Assembly (NCBI GenBank): GCA_004124475.1
Contig: SCKK01000011.1
Span: 1 to 64,000, forward strand
Source of the DNA: Fidelibacterota bacterium
Lineage (GTDB): Bacteria; Fidelibacterota; Marinisomatia; Marinisomatales; SCKK01
Direction: 5' to 3'
Length of the DNA: 64,000 bases
The notes under the pieces are model-generated. The model searched no databases and was not told the DNA's origin. It saw nothing but the letters and a program-made list of their open reading frames with translations. The translations under genes and the position numbers were made by a program. Positions 9,862 through 21,159 of the stretch are shown piece after piece. The first letter of the stretch is position 1. The number at the start of each line of letters is the position of its first letter.

Positions 9862-11082
9862 ATGGATAAAATGTTTGCTACCAGGTTAATGAATTTGGGT
9901 ACTGAAACCGCTTTTGCGGTATCAGTTAGCGCCGCTGAATTTAAAGCAAAAGGGAATAAGGTTTATCCATTCCATTTGGGAGACATGGACATCAGGACTC
10001 CGCTGAATATCATCGAAGCTGCTGAAGGGGCCATGAGGGACGGAAAAACCGGGTATGTTCCTGCTGCTGGAATTCTTCCATTAAGAGAGACGATAGCAGA
10101 ATATGTGGGTCTGGAGCGGGGTGTACAATTTGGTCATGAAAATGTAGCAATTCAACCGGGAGGAAAACCGGTTATTGGAAAATTTATACAAGCATTGATG
10201 AATCCTGGTGATGGGGTTCTCTACCCGAATCCAGGCTATCCTATTTATGAATCACAGATTAATTATCATGGTGGCAGAGCCTTACCTTATGGCTACATAT
10301 CTTCGGGTGAGGGTTTTAAGATTGACAGAGAACAAATAGAGTTTTCCATTGATACGAATACAAAGATTTTTATTTATAACAATTATCAAAATCCGATTGG
10401 GGCAGAATCCCATATCGAAGAGATGGAATGGATCGCAGATTTTATACTTCGTCATAACCTGTGGGTTCTTTCTGACGAAGCGTATTTCAAAATTCGATAT
10501 TCCGGCAAAAGCAAAAGTATTGTTTCATTTCCTGGTTTAAAGGAAAGGACAGTGATTCTGTATTCTTTTTCTAAAACCTTCGCCATGACAGGATGGAGAT
10601 TAGGTGCTGCAGTTGGTCCGAAAAAAATTGTTGAGATCATTGCGAAACTCAATGTTAACCAAGAATCATGTACCAATCATTTTATCCAATATGCTGGGAT
10701 CGAAGCGTTATGTGGCAATCAACGGGGTGCTGAAGAGATCGTGATTACCCTTCAGGAACGACGGGATGTATTGGTGGAAGAGCTTAAAAAAATTGATGGG
10801 GTTGTGATTTCTAAACCGAACACGACGTTTTATCTATTCCCGGATATAACAGATGTGTATCATCGGATGGGAGTGAAATCTCTCGATGAATTCCGGATCA
10901 AAACATTGGAATCTACTGGTGTTTCATTCTGCACAAGAGAACATTTTGGAACACCCCTTACTGGTGAAACTCAGAAATTCATACGATTTGCATATTCCGG
11001 TATTTCCGTAGAAGAAATACGAGAAGGAATTGGCCGATTAAAAGATTATTGGGCAATTATGAAGCCTGTGGTAACTGTATAA
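9862..11082 (+). CDS. Class I/II pyridoxal-phosphate aminotransferase
   Basis: The product is 406 residues, the usual length of fold-type I aspartate aminotransferase-like enzymes. Visible landmarks are the NYQNPIG block (Asn177, Pro178), Asp205 in LSDEAYF that pairs with the pyridine nitrogen, the Schiff-base Lys238 in SFSKTFAMTGWRLG, and the C-terminal carboxylate-binding Arg in KFIRFAYSG. It transfers an amino group between an amino acid and a 2-oxo acid in the cytoplasm. The amino-acid specificity cannot be read from the sequence. It is co-transcribed with the transketolase-like gene (3-bp gap), which suggests a shared pathway. Confidence 0.85.
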   Translation: MDKMFATRLMNLGTETAFAVSVSAAEFKAKGNKVYPFHLGDMDIRTPLNIIEAAEGAMRDGKTGYVPAAGILPLRETIAEYVGLERGVQFGHENVAIQPGGKPVIGKFIQALMNPGDGVLYPNPGYPIYESQINYHGGRALPYGYISSGEGFKIDREQIEFSIDTNTKIFIYNNYQNPIGAESHIEEMEWIADFILRHNLWVLSDEAYFKIRYSGKSKSIVSFPGLKERTVILYSFSKTFAMTGWRLGAAVGPKKIVEIIAKLNVNQESCTNHFIQYAGIEALCGNQRGAEEIVITLQERRDVLVEELKKIDGVVISKPNTTFYLFPDITDVYHRMGVKSLDEFRIKTLESTGVSFCTREHFGTPLTGETQKFIRFAYSGISVEEIREGIGRLKDYWAIMKPVVTV

Positions 11083-11170
11083 AAGGTTACCATTTAATAC
11101 TGTAATTTTTGTACAGCGTTTTTTAGTGTTAAACTTTTATTTTCTGCTAAATTATACATAGGTTTGTGCG

Positions 11171-12255
11171 ATGAAGTTGATTAAAACTACAATAATCCTT
11201 CTTTTAATTTTAATGGGAGCTCCTATTTTGTTTATTATTGGTTGTTTTCTCTTAGTGGAGGCACCCGATATTGTCCCTGTTCAATTTTACCCTCCTGAAA
11301 TGCCGCAAATGATAGGAATACTTGCACCAAATCAAGAATTGACTAATACAAAACTATTGGCAAAAGGTCAATTAGTGGGACCGGAAGATATTGCGATAAC
11401 TACTGGTGGCGTTGTCTATACTGCTAATGAAGATGGTTGGATTAAAAGCATTCAAACCGATGGTACAGTTCAGAATTTTGCTAATACTCAAGGTCGTCCT
11501 TTGGGATTGAAGTTTTCTCCGGATAGTAATTTTATCGTTGCAGATGGTGCACTTGGGCTTCTCTTTATTTCACCTGATGGATCGGTGACTTCCCTTGTTC
11601 AAAGCGGTGAAAATCACTCTTTTGGTCTTGTGGATGATTTGGATGTAACCTCCGGCGGCAATATCTATTTTTCTGATGCAACCATACCTAAACTCATGAA
11701 TGATTATTATCATGATATCTTAACCATAGGACATTTGGACGGTTATTAAGGTTTGATCCTTCTTCTGGGGATTTAAAGGTGTTGCTTGATATGCTATTTT
11801 TTGCCAATGGCATTGCATTATCACCTGATGAAGATTTTGTGCTTGTGGCTGAAACAAGTCAATATCAAATCACCCGGTTCTGGTTAAAGGGGAAAAGAAA
11901 GGGAGAAAGAGAAGTGTTTGTGGAAAATCTACCCGGATTTCCAGACGGTATTATGGGGAGTGGAGAAGGAAATTATTAGGTTGCACTAGTATCTCCTCGG
12001 AAATGGGATGTGGATAATATCTATGCGACACGAGTTTGGCTTCGGAAAATTTTAATGCATCTGCCCGAATGGATTCCTCCAGTACCCACACCTTATGGTT
12101 TGGTGATTCGGTTGAACAGAGAGGGTGAAAAAATAAATACTCTTCATGATCCATCTGGAAAAACATTGTCACAAATTACAAATGTAGTGGCACCTTAAGG
12201 GCTGCATTATCTCGGAACATTGACAGGGGATGCTGTCGGGATGTATAAACTTTAG
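11171..12255 (+). pseudogene. Broken SMP-30 / strictosidine-synthase-like propeller gene
   Basis: The first 192 residues are intact: a membrane anchor (about 5-30), then propeller blades such as GPEDIAITTGGVVYTANEDG and SFGLVDDLDVTSGGNIYFSD. At about 11742-11747 one base is missing, giving a stop at TAA 11747-11749. The family sequence resumes in the next frame with LLRFDPSSGDLKVLL. That frame is then cut by TAG at 11977-11979 (where the family has Trp) and TAA at 12196-12198, and ends at 12253-12255 after LHYLGTLTGDAVGMYKL. Three lesions make it a pseudogene. Intact relatives are membrane-anchored lactonase-like or alkaloid-synthase-like six-bladed propellers. Confidence 0.8.
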
Positions 12256-12344
12256 CAGAATACTTTTTCAGGTTTGTATGAAGTATTATTTTTTCTTCAA
12301 TTTGTATTTTAAGCAATAATTGGGAGTACAGGTAAATACCTCAA

Positions 12345-13931
12345 GTGAAGGATTATATTATAAAATATTTTCCTGTATGTTTATTACTGTGGTTTGGATG
12401 TGCACCCACATTGGTTGTTAAAGAATCATGGGAGGACAATATTCGTAGGGAAATTCAATTTGAAAAGAAGATGGGAGATTCGACAATCGTGAGAGTAATG
12501 ACTTATTCTGAATCTGGTGTCTTATTAGAGGAAATCAATTACAAAAAGGATAGAATCCATGGCGCTCTTACTCGGTGGCATGAAAATCGTAAAAAATTAA
12601 CGGAGCAATTTTATAGCAAAGGAGTTCCTATTGGAGAGTGGAAATGGTGGGATGAGGAAGGCAGGATTGATTCTACTAAGGAATATTCGAAAGGTGTACT
12701 AAATGGATTTGTAATATTTTATGATAATGAGGAGATAAAACGATATGAAAAATCATATAAAAAAGGACTTTTACATGGGGTGTCCACATGGCGGAATGGT
12801 GAAGGTAGCATTGATTCTACAAAGGAATATTCGAAGGGTATATTGAATGGGTCAGAGGTTTTTTTCGACAAAGCCAAGAGAAAGCGATATGAAGGTTCTT
12901 ACAAAAATGGAAGCCTTCATGGTGAATCAATCTGGTGGAATGAGAAAGCTCAAAAGGATTCACAAAAAGTTTATAAAAACGGGTTGCTAAATGGAGTAAT
13001 AACCTACTGGTACCGCAATGGACAGGTCCGAGCGACATATAAATTCGTTAAGGGAAAGCTGCAAGGAAAGGCGTATATGTCGGATAGAGATGGGACTCTG
13101 CGCGAGTACAAAAAATATAAGGATGGTCTAAAGATCGGAAAATGGGAGACCTATAATTCTGAGGGTCGACTTGTTAGTCAATATAAATATAAGAAGGATT
13201 TATTAGATGGAGTTTCCAGACAATGGTATTCTGATGGCAATTTGTGGACAAAGGATCCTTATTCCAATGGCGGATTAGATGGGACCTCCATCACTTGGTA
13301 TGCAAATGGAATGAAAAAAAGCGAAAAAAAGTATGAACATGGATATTTACAAGGGACTTCCACTTTTTGGACACAATATGGAGTTAAACGATGGGAGAAA
13401 GAATATTCAACGGGCATGTTAAATGGAAAAGTCACTAAGTGGTATTCATCTGGAAAAGTCGCTTCAGAAACCGAATATGTGGAAGATCTCCAGCATGGTG
13501 CTCAAATTGAATGGTATCCCAGTGGTGAAATGAAAAAATTCGACATTTTCATTCGTGGACTTCCACATTCAGATATTTCATGGAACCAAAATGAATTGTT
13601 TAGTAAAATTAAAGTGTTCCAAGCTGATACCATTCGGTTGACTATTACGTGGGATAAACACGGAAGAAGACCAAAACCTGATCGATTTCGTAGCGAGCGA
13701 AGTATAGAGCAAGTACGGCATACTAACGGTCGGCTTGCAGCTGAGATAGATTATTTAAGAAATGTGAAAGATGGAGCGGAATTGTATTATTATGAGAATG
13801 GAAAAATCAAACAATTAGGTTTACATATTATGGGGGATATTGTACAATTGATGAGTTGGGATGATGATGGGAATCTAATCGAAGTCCAAGCCTTTGATAA
13901 GAATGAGATTGTGTGGTCAAACAAATATTAA
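12345..13931 (+). CDS. MORN-variant (YwqK-like) repeat lipoprotein
   Basis: The product is 528 residues. It starts at GTG and has a short signal with a lipobox ending WFGC (Cys19), so it should be an envelope lipoprotein. The rest consists of about a dozen degenerate repeats of 40-50 residues with the pattern Y-x-x-G-x-L-x-G-x-x-x-x-W-Y-x-x-G-x-x-x, the MORN-variant repeat of YwqK-type proteins. Such repeats fold as an extended beta structure; biochemical role is unknown. It stands between the decayed propeller gene and mscS. No strong ribosome binding site is seen, so the start is uncertain. Confidence 0.7.
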   Translation: MKDYIIKYFPVCLLLWFGCAPTLVVKESWEDNIRREIQFEKKMGDSTIVRVMTYSESGVLLEEINYKKDRIHGALTRWHENRKKLTEQFYSKGVPIGEWKWWDEEGRIDSTKEYSKGVLNGFVIFYDNEEIKRYEKSYKKGLLHGVSTWRNGEGSIDSTKEYSKGILNGSEVFFDKAKRKRYEGSYKNGSLHGESIWWNEKAQKDSQKVYKNGLLNGVITYWYRNGQVRATYKFVKGKLQGKAYMSDRDGTLREYKKYKDGLKIGKWETYNSEGRLVSQYKYKKDLLDGVSRQWYSDGNLWTKDPYSNGGLDGTSITWYANGMKKSEKKYEHGYLQGTSTFWTQYGVKRWEKEYSTGMLNGKVTKWYSSGKVASETEYVEDLQHGAQIEWYPSGEMKKFDIFIRGLPHSDISWNQNELFSKIKVFQADTIRLTITWDKHGRRPKPDRFRSERSIEQVRHTNGRLAAEIDYLRNVKDGAELYYYENGKIKQLGLHIMGDIVQLMSWDDDGNLIEVQAFDKNEIVWSNKY

Positions 13932-13992
13932 AGTCAATTCATTTATATATCTGAATGACTTTTTGTATATTTTAGAGTAATGTGGAGTGATT

Positions 13993-15024
13993 ATGAGTGA
14001 ATATTTTAACAAAATGATGATCTATTTAACACCACTGATTATTATTATTATGGCAGTTATTCTCGGCTGGATTTTTAAGACTTACGTACATCGTCGTTTA
14101 AAACTCTTTGCAAAAAAAACAAAATGGGAAGGAGACGATGTGTTTTTGGGAGCTATTGAATCAGCGTCTTTTCTATGGTTCATTCTTGTAGGCGTTTATA
14201 TTGCTCTTAACTATACGCCCCTATCCAATGACCTGGTTGGTACAATTCGAATAATTGTTTTCGCATTCATTATACTTTCAGTGACACTCACTCTTTCCAG
14301 AATTGCCGTAGGGATGTTGGAACTGTATGCAAAGAAAACGGATGGGGCATTACCTTCCACTACTATGCTCACAAATTTGACTCGTATTATTATTGTAGTA
14401 ATTGGACTACTGGTTATCTTTCAGACTTTGGGTGTTTCCATTACTCCCGTCCTTACTGCGCTTGGTATAGGTGGTCTTGCGATTTCCCTGGCTTTAAAAG
14501 ATACACTATCCGATTTATTTGCCGGACTTCATATCATTCTTTCAAAGAAAATGAAACCCGGGGACTTGGTGGAACTTGATTCCGGTCAACGAGGCACGGT
14601 TGAAAATATTGCCTGGAGGAACACAACTTTAAGGGATCGAACCAATAATCTAATTATCGTGCCAAATTCAAAACTATCCAGTGCAACTATGGTTAATTAC
14701 GACGTACCTGTCAAGGAATTGATTGTCCGTGTCTCCTGTGGTGTGAGTTATGACAGTGATCTGGACCATGTGGAAAGAGTTACTCTCGAAGTAGCAAAAC
14801 AAATCATGGATGAGGTGGAGGGTGGTGTCCCCGAATCTCAGCCCATGGTTACTTTTATAAATTTTGGTGAATCGAGCATCGATTTCCGTATTTCAATGCG
14901 AGCAAAAGATTATTCAGGACAATATGCCGTGACGCATGCACTCATTAAACGATTACATAAACGGTACAAAAAAGAAGGAATCGAAATACCATTCCCGATT
15001 CGGACAATTTATCAGGTAAAATAA
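13993..15024 (+). CDS. MscS-family small-conductance mechanosensitive channel
   Basis: The product is 343 residues from ATG 13993; a TGGAG ribosome binding site is 6 bases upstream, so I prefer it to the GTG at 13987. There are about four to five membrane segments in the N-terminal half. The pore helix and following segment are typical: ALGIGGLAISLALKDTLSDLFAGLHI (about 155-180), then the beta domain (GDLVELDSGQRGTVENIAWRNT, VPNSKL) and the C-terminal alpha-beta domain. It opens under membrane tension and protects against osmotic downshock. The gene stands alone. Confidence 0.92.
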   Translation: MSEYFNKMMIYLTPLIIIIMAVILGWIFKTYVHRRLKLFAKKTKWEGDDVFLGAIESASFLWFILVGVYIALNYTPLSNDLVGTIRIIVFAFIILSVTLTLSRIAVGMLELYAKKTDGALPSTTMLTNLTRIIIVVIGLLVIFQTLGVSITPVLTALGIGGLAISLALKDTLSDLFAGLHIILSKKMKPGDLVELDSGQRGTVENIAWRNTTLRDRTNNLIIVPNSKLSSATMVNYDVPVKELIVRVSCGVSYDSDLDHVERVTLEVAKQIMDEVEGGVPESQPMVTFINFGESSIDFRISMRAKDYSGQYAVTHALIKRLHKRYKKEGIEIPFPIRTIYQVK

Positions 15025-15173
15025 ATTAATAGATTTGGCTTACCTGGTTTACCCAATCAGATTCCTCACAACGATATATTTATAACCAATCTATCGTTAT
15101 TATATTCTAAATTTCTTATCGTTCATATATTTCTGAACAGATTCATTGAGATTGAAAAAACATTAATATTCCG

Positions 15174-16523
15174 ATGCAAAATCGTCCAAAAAGAGTAATA
15201 AAAACATTTGATGCCACTGCTATGGTGACAGGTAATATGATCGGGTCTGGAATTTTTCTTTTAGCAGGTTATGCAGCAAGTCCTGTAGTTAACGGAAACT
15301 GGCTAATCCTTGCATGGGTATTTGGTGGAATTATGGCTCTTTTAGGAGCTTTGTCCATTGCAGAACTGGCAACGAAATTTCCTCATACAGGTGGAGATTT
15401 TCTGTACCTTCATAAAGTATATGGGGCGTTCCCGGCTTTTCTCTATGGGTGGATGAGTATAGTGATATTTGCAAGTGGTTCTATTGCTATCTTAGCTCTG
15501 TTTGGCGCAAAATATCTAATTCAAATCAGCCCTGTTTTAAATTCAGTTGGCTTGTCTGAGAAGGTTATTGCTTTAATCCTGGTAACGTTTTACACTTTCA
15601 TTCATTTTCTACGTGTTACTGTTGGCTCAAGATTTCAATCTATCCTGACCGTCATAAAACTTTTTGGTATGTTTGTTCTTGCTTATCTTCTTTTTCAAGG
15701 TCAAGGAATTTCCCTTGAACCAGTACCTTCGCCAAAAGTAATTCAAGATCCGATTAGTGGATTTTCACGGGCACTAATCCCCATTTTTTTTGCATACAGC
15801 GGTTGGAATGTGGCGGGATATTTAGCGGGGGAAATCGACAATCCCCGGAAAACACTTCCCGTTGCGCTTATTGGTGGAACCATGATTACCACAGCAATTT
15901 ATTTGATTGTGAACTATACCTTTTTGTCTTCTCTGGGTCTTGAACATATGCGTAATGAGCCGTTAGTCCCCTTGATGGCTATTCGATCAGTGGGTGCAGA
16001 GAATTGGAGTCAGTTCCTCTCGGTTCTTATTTTTGTGAGTGTGGTCAGTTCTCTTTCTATTGCAGTTCAAGCGGGGGCAAGGGTGATCCTATCCATGGGT
16101 GAGCATGGTGTTTTCTTTAAAAAGACAGCAAAGGTTCATTCCAGGTTTCATACGCCAGTTGTTGCACTTGTTATACAAGGCGTATGGACTGTGATGTTGA
16201 TATTTCTTCTGGATATCGAAAGTCTTGTCGATTCGGCAACAGTCGTGATGGTATTGTTCTCAGCCTTGACCATCTCATCACTATTGAAGAAGAAAGGAAG
16301 GCAAAGGAAAAATCATTCATCAAAAAAGGATTATTTCAGAACCCCCTTGTTTCCTTTAATTCCTATCGCTTACATTGGAAGTGCTCTATTTGTTTCATGG
16401 GGCGTCATTCGTTTTTATATGGAACAGGGGAGTTATTTGCCTGCGCTTGGATTTTTATTTATTGGCATAGGCAGTGGGATTTACTGGGTTTGGAAAAAAT
16501 TTGGGGTTGGAAAACCTATATAA
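15174..16523 (+). CDS. APC-superfamily amino-acid permease
   Basis: The product is 449 residues with about 12 membrane segments. The first segment carries the APC signature TGNMIGSGIFLLAGYA, where the GSGIF loop contacts the amino-acid backbone. Segment 6 has the SGWNVAGYLAGEIDNPRKTLP block typical of amino acid/polyamine/organocation permeases. It is an inner-membrane transporter or exchanger of an amino acid; the substrate is not readable. It has no close operon partner. Confidence 0.9.
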   Translation: MQNRPKRVIKTFDATAMVTGNMIGSGIFLLAGYAASPVVNGNWLILAWVFGGIMALLGALSIAELATKFPHTGGDFLYLHKVYGAFPAFLYGWMSIVIFASGSIAILALFGAKYLIQISPVLNSVGLSEKVIALILVTFYTFIHFLRVTVGSRFQSILTVIKLFGMFVLAYLLFQGQGISLEPVPSPKVIQDPISGFSRALIPIFFAYSGWNVAGYLAGEIDNPRKTLPVALIGGTMITTAIYLIVNYTFLSSLGLEHMRNEPLVPLMAIRSVGAENWSQFLSVLIFVSVVSSLSIAVQAGARVILSMGEHGVFFKKTAKVHSRFHTPVVALVIQGVWTVMLIFLLDIESLVDSATVVMVLFSALTISSLLKKKGRQRKNHSSKKDYFRTPLFPLIPIAYIGSALFVSWGVIRFYMEQGSYLPALGFLFIGIGSGIYWVWKKFGVGKPI

Positions 16524-16713
16524 TTCTTTTCATTCTGAATTCAACAAATCGAAAATCAATTGTAAATTAGGTGCATAGAAAACTAAACTTACTAATATGT
16601 TAACGATAATTTTGCAGCGGGTTTGATACCCATAAATTGATTAATTTGTTGAACTTTTTTCATAATTCCTTACTCATCATTCCCCCGAAGGGATTTTTGG
16701 TTCTCCAATAGGA

Positions 16714-16727
16714 TCCGTCAGCCGACG
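16714..16727. repeat. Short palindrome CCGTCAGCCGACGG
   Basis: This 14-base near-perfect palindrome lies in the 230-bp gap between the permease and dut. Related palindromes occur at 37384-37403 and 63895-63908. It belongs to a small dispersed hairpin family, perhaps acting in mRNA ends. Confidence 0.55.
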
Positions 16728-16755
16728 GACAGCTTATCCGATTTAGGTCTAAATC

Positions 16756-17193
16756 ATGAAACTAAAAATTAAACCGTTTTCAGATGAAGTCGAGAAATTA
16801 TATCGTAACCATGGTCATTTTCATAGGGGAGACGCCGGTTTGGATCTGTTTGTTGTAGAAGAAACAACTATTGAACCTGGTGAGACCAAACCTATCCATC
16901 ACAAAATTTCTTGTGAGTCTCTTGATGATGTTCCATATTTTTTGATTCCCCGTTCGAGCATTTCAAAAACACCTTTACGAATGTCCAATTCAATTGGGTT
17001 GATTGATGGAGGATACAGGGGCGAGATCATCGCATATTGTGATAATATTAAAGGTAGTCCCTATACCGTGAAACCTGGACAACGCCTCTTTCAACTCGTT
17101 GCAATAGATGGTTCGCCAATTGAGATTGAAATTGTGGAATTTCTTAATAATTCTGCAAGGGGATCCGGAGGATTTGGAAGTACCGGAATATAA
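16756..17193 (+). CDS. dut: Deoxyuridine 5'-triphosphate nucleotidohydrolase
   Basis: The product is 145 residues, the normal size of a trimeric dUTPase. All five family motifs are present: DAGLDL (I), PRSSISKT (II), GLIDGGYRGEI with the catalytic Asp (III), GQRLFQLV (IV) and the P-loop-like RGSGGFGSTG at the C-terminus (V). It hydrolyses dUTP to dUMP and diphosphate, keeping uracil out of DNA and feeding dTMP synthesis. It is a single-gene unit just upstream of groESL. Confidence 0.95.
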   Translation: MKLKIKPFSDEVEKLYRNHGHFHRGDAGLDLFVVEETTIEPGETKPIHHKISCESLDDVPYFLIPRSSISKTPLRMSNSIGLIDGGYRGEIIAYCDNIKGSPYTVKPGQRLFQLVAIDGSPIEIEIVEFLNNSARGSGGFGSTGI

Positions 17194-17324
17194 ATATTTT
17201 TTACTTTCTTACCCAATCTGACCAAGACACCCGTCAACTAACGGAATTCAAATATTCACGATTTACGACTAAGAACCTAAAAAACTCTCGATAAAATATG
17301 CAGATTAGTTGTAACTTTTTACAA

Positions 17325-17351
17325 TTAGCACTCAGAATATTAAAGTGCTAA
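17325..17351 (+). promoter_or_regulatory. CIRCE operator (HrcA site) of groESL
   Basis: TTAGCACTC, a 9-base spacer, then AAGTGCTAA. This matches the CIRCE inverted repeat (TTAGCACTC-N9-GAGTGCTAA) with one mismatch. It lies 94 bp before groES, so groESL should be repressed by HrcA and induced on heat shock. A possible minus-10 TATAAT is at 17369-17374. Confidence 0.92.
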
Positions 17352-17445
17352 AAAAGGTTGCCAAATATTATAATCGGAAGATAAATTAGCATGCTTTAAA
17401 CTAATAGTTTATTAACCCATAACTAAATAATAGGAGTTCTCAAAA

Positions 17446-17736
17446 ATGGCATTAAAAATCGATCCATTAGCTGATAGGGTTGTGGTAGAACCTGCACCGG
17501 CCGAGGAAGTTTCCACCGGTGGAATAATTTTACCTGATACAGCTCAAGAGAAACCCCAACAGGGGACTATTGTAGCCATTGGACCTGGAAAATATAGTGA
17601 CAGTGGTACTTTAATTAAAATGACCGTAAAGAACGGTAACAAGGTTTTGTATGGAAAATACTCCGGAACCGAAGTTACCGTTGAAGGAAATGAATATGTC
17701 ATCATGCGAGAAAGTGACATTCTTGCCATTTTATAA
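17446..17736 (+). CDS. groES: Co-chaperonin GroES
   Basis: The product is 96 residues and matches Cpn10: [35 protein letters not shown]-type N-terminus with the mobile loop (about 18-34) that docks on GroEL, and the C-terminal [11 protein letters not shown]-like end (here [11 protein letters not shown]). A ribosome binding site AGGAG is at 17432-17436. It caps the GroEL chamber in ATP-driven protein folding in the cytoplasm. It is the first gene of the CIRCE-controlled operon, 31 bp before groEL. Confidence 0.97.
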   Translation: MALKIDPLADRVVVEPAPAEEVSTGGIILPDTAQEKPQQGTIVAIGPGKYSDSGTLIKMTVKNGNKVLYGKYSGTEVTVEGNEYVIMRESDILAIL

Positions 17737-17746
17737 ACATGGATAA

Positions 17747-19393
<1,647 letters not shown>

Positions 19394-19440
19394 ACCAACC
19401 CAAATCCTACAACCTTATCCCAAAGGGATCTCTATGGGAA

Positions 19441-19470
19441 AAGCCCCACTAAACCTGTGGGGCTTTTTTT
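19441..19470 (+). terminator. Rho-independent terminator of groESL
   Basis: AAGCCCCAC (19441-19449), a 7-base loop and GTGGGGCTT (19457-19465) form a perfect 9-bp stem directly followed by a T run to 19470. It lies 48 bp after the groEL stop. Confidence 0.95.
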
Positions 19471-19550
19471 AATGTACCTATTCATTGAGTACCATCAACC
19501 TTGACTATACATCACGTGACAACTAAATTCAAATAAAACACAAGAGGGAA

Positions 19551-19916
19551 ATGGGTAAGATTCGATTAAATAATATGCTTTTTTATGGATACCACGGTGC
19601 GGATGAATCCGAGCAAAAACGTGGAGGTACATTTGAGGTTGATTTAGAAATTCGAACAACTCTTCTGGAAGCTGCTTCTACGGATCAATTGCGCGATACG
19701 ATAGACTATTCCGATGTTTATAAAGCTGTCCACGATTGTTTGACCAAAAAAAAGTATTATCTTCTGGAGGCACTGGCAAATCATATTGCAAAAACAATTC
19801 TAACTCAGTTTAATATTGATAGTGTTTTGGTGAGGGTAAGAAAACCTCATGCACCGGTTAAGGGAGTTCTGGGAAGCGTTGAAATTGAGATAGAAAGAGA
19901 CCAGGGTGATTTCTGA
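19551..19916 (+). CDS. folB: Dihydroneopterin aldolase
   Basis: The product is 121 residues, typical for FolB. Motifs include FYGYHGADESEQKRGGTFEV near the N-terminus (Glu for substrate anchoring), TIDYSDVYKAV, LLEALANHIA and the catalytic-Lys region VRVRKPHAPVKGVLGSVEIEI. It converts 7,8-dihydroneopterin to 6-hydroxymethyl-dihydropterin and glycolaldehyde in folate synthesis. It is the first gene of a long plus-strand operon, 9 bp before folK. Confidence 0.95.
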   Translation: MGKIRLNNMLFYGYHGADESEQKRGGTFEVDLEIRTTLLEAASTDQLRDTIDYSDVYKAVHDCLTKKKYYLLEALANHIAKTILTQFNIDSVLVRVRKPHAPVKGVLGSVEIEIERDQGDF

Positions 19917-19925
19917 CTCTGTTTT

Positions 19926-20519
19926 TTGTCATTTCAGGGTCAATGGCTTGATAGATACTCCAACCAATTTTTATTCATAGTGGATAGATTTTTACCAGGG
20001 TTTGATGACACATTTCGATATGATAATGTGTACTTAAGCCTTGGCTCCAATATAGATGATAAACGTAAAAATCTAAATTGTGCCATAAATCAATTGAATT
20101 TACTACCAGCTATTCAAATAAAGAAAACATCTCACTTTTATATTTCAGAACCGTTGTACCTGAAGAATCAACCTGATTTTATTAACTGTACCCTTATGGT
20201 TTCCACGAATCTTGAGCCGGTTGATTTCCTTAAAGAATGCCTTCATGTTGAAGAAAAACTGGGAAGGGTAAGGAAACAAAAGTATGAACCTCGGTTAATC
20301 GATATTGACCTCATCTTTTTTGGGGAAAAAGTTGTAAAAGATCCATTGCTTCAAATTCCTCATCCAAAGTATTCTGAGAGAAAATTCGTGTTGCTTCCCA
20401 TGACAGAAATAGCGCCGGAATTTCAATGTCCTGTTTCCGGATTAACTATGCTGGAGTTGTTGAAAATGTGCCCAGATGACACGACTATCACCCGAATTAA
20501 TGAGGTGGATCTGGTTTGA
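19926..20519 (+). CDS. folK: Hydroxymethyldihydropterin pyrophosphokinase
   Basis: The product is about 197 residues from TTG 19926; homology to FolK starts only near residue 35 (VYLSLGSNIDDKRKNL), so a GTG at 19980 or 20028 is also possible. Conserved blocks are KTSHFYISEPLYLKNQPDFIN, the ATP-binding EEKLGRVRKQKYEPRLIDIDLI with the two catalytic Asp residues, and HPKYSERKFVLLPM. It transfers diphosphate from ATP to 6-hydroxymethyl-dihydropterin, the step after FolB. Its stop overlaps the start of the kinase gene by 4 bases, so translation is coupled. Confidence 0.93.
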   Translation: MSFQGQWLDRYSNQFLFIVDRFLPGFDDTFRYDNVYLSLGSNIDDKRKNLNCAINQLNLLPAIQIKKTSHFYISEPLYLKNQPDFINCTLMVSTNLEPVDFLKECLHVEEKLGRVRKQKYEPRLIDIDLIFFGEKVVKDPLLQIPHPKYSERKFVLLPMTEIAPEFQCPVSGLTMLELLKMCPDDTTITRINEVDLV

Positions 20520-21157
20520 GAAATCTATATTTTATCGCTATTGAAGGTGTGATTGGCGTGGGTAAAACTAGCCTCGCCAGGCTTCTTTCTGAACATTTGA
20601 ATGCTCGGCTTGTGTTGGAAAAATTTGAAGAAAATCCATTCCTGTCGGATTTTTATAGAGACCCAGATCGATATGCATTTCAGACGCAACTTTTTTTTCT
20701 GTTAAGCCGATATCGTCAACAACAGGAAATCAAACAGACAGATATTTTCCACAAATTGGTCATTACAGACTATATGTTTGTGAAGGATAGGCTCTTTGCA
20801 TCCCTGAATTTAGATGAAAAGGAAATTCCCCTTTACGACGCGGTTGCAACCCTTCTTGAAAAAAATGTGTTAACTCCTGACATGATTATTTATTTACAAG
20901 CAGACACTAACTGCCTTATGGGGAGAATTATTTCCAGAGGAAGGGATTTTGAGAAAAATATTTCACAGGAATACATTGATGCTTTAAACCAGGTGTATAA
21001 CGAATATTTTTTCCGTTACCAGGATTCCCCACTCCTGATTATTAATACCAATGATCTTGATTTTGTTCACAACAAAGATGATTTAGAAGAAGTGATCCGG
21101 TATATTCAGCAACCTGTAACTGGAACTAAGTTTTTTAATCCGACAACCAATTTTTAA
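20516..21157 (+). CDS. Deoxynucleoside kinase (dGK/dAK type)
   Basis: The product is 213 residues. The P-loop GVIGVGKTS (about 11-19) is followed by the dNK-family signatures EKFEENPFLSDFYRDPDRYAFQTQ, the FFLLSRYRQQ helix and the arginine LID region around RGRDFEKNIS. It phosphorylates purine deoxynucleosides for DNA-precursor salvage. The start is TTG overlapping the folK stop. In some FCB bacteria these two activities are fused in one protein; here they are adjacent separate genes. Confidence 0.88.
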   Translation: MRNLYFIAIEGVIGVGKTSLARLLSEHLNARLVLEKFEENPFLSDFYRDPDRYAFQTQLFFLLSRYRQQQEIKQTDIFHKLVITDYMFVKDRLFASLNLDEKEIPLYDAVATLLEKNVLTPDMIIYLQADTNCLMGRIISRGRDFEKNISQEYIDALNQVYNEYFFRYQDSPLLIINTNDLDFVHNKDDLEEVIRYIQQPVTGTKFFNPTTNF

Positions 21158-21159
21158 CT

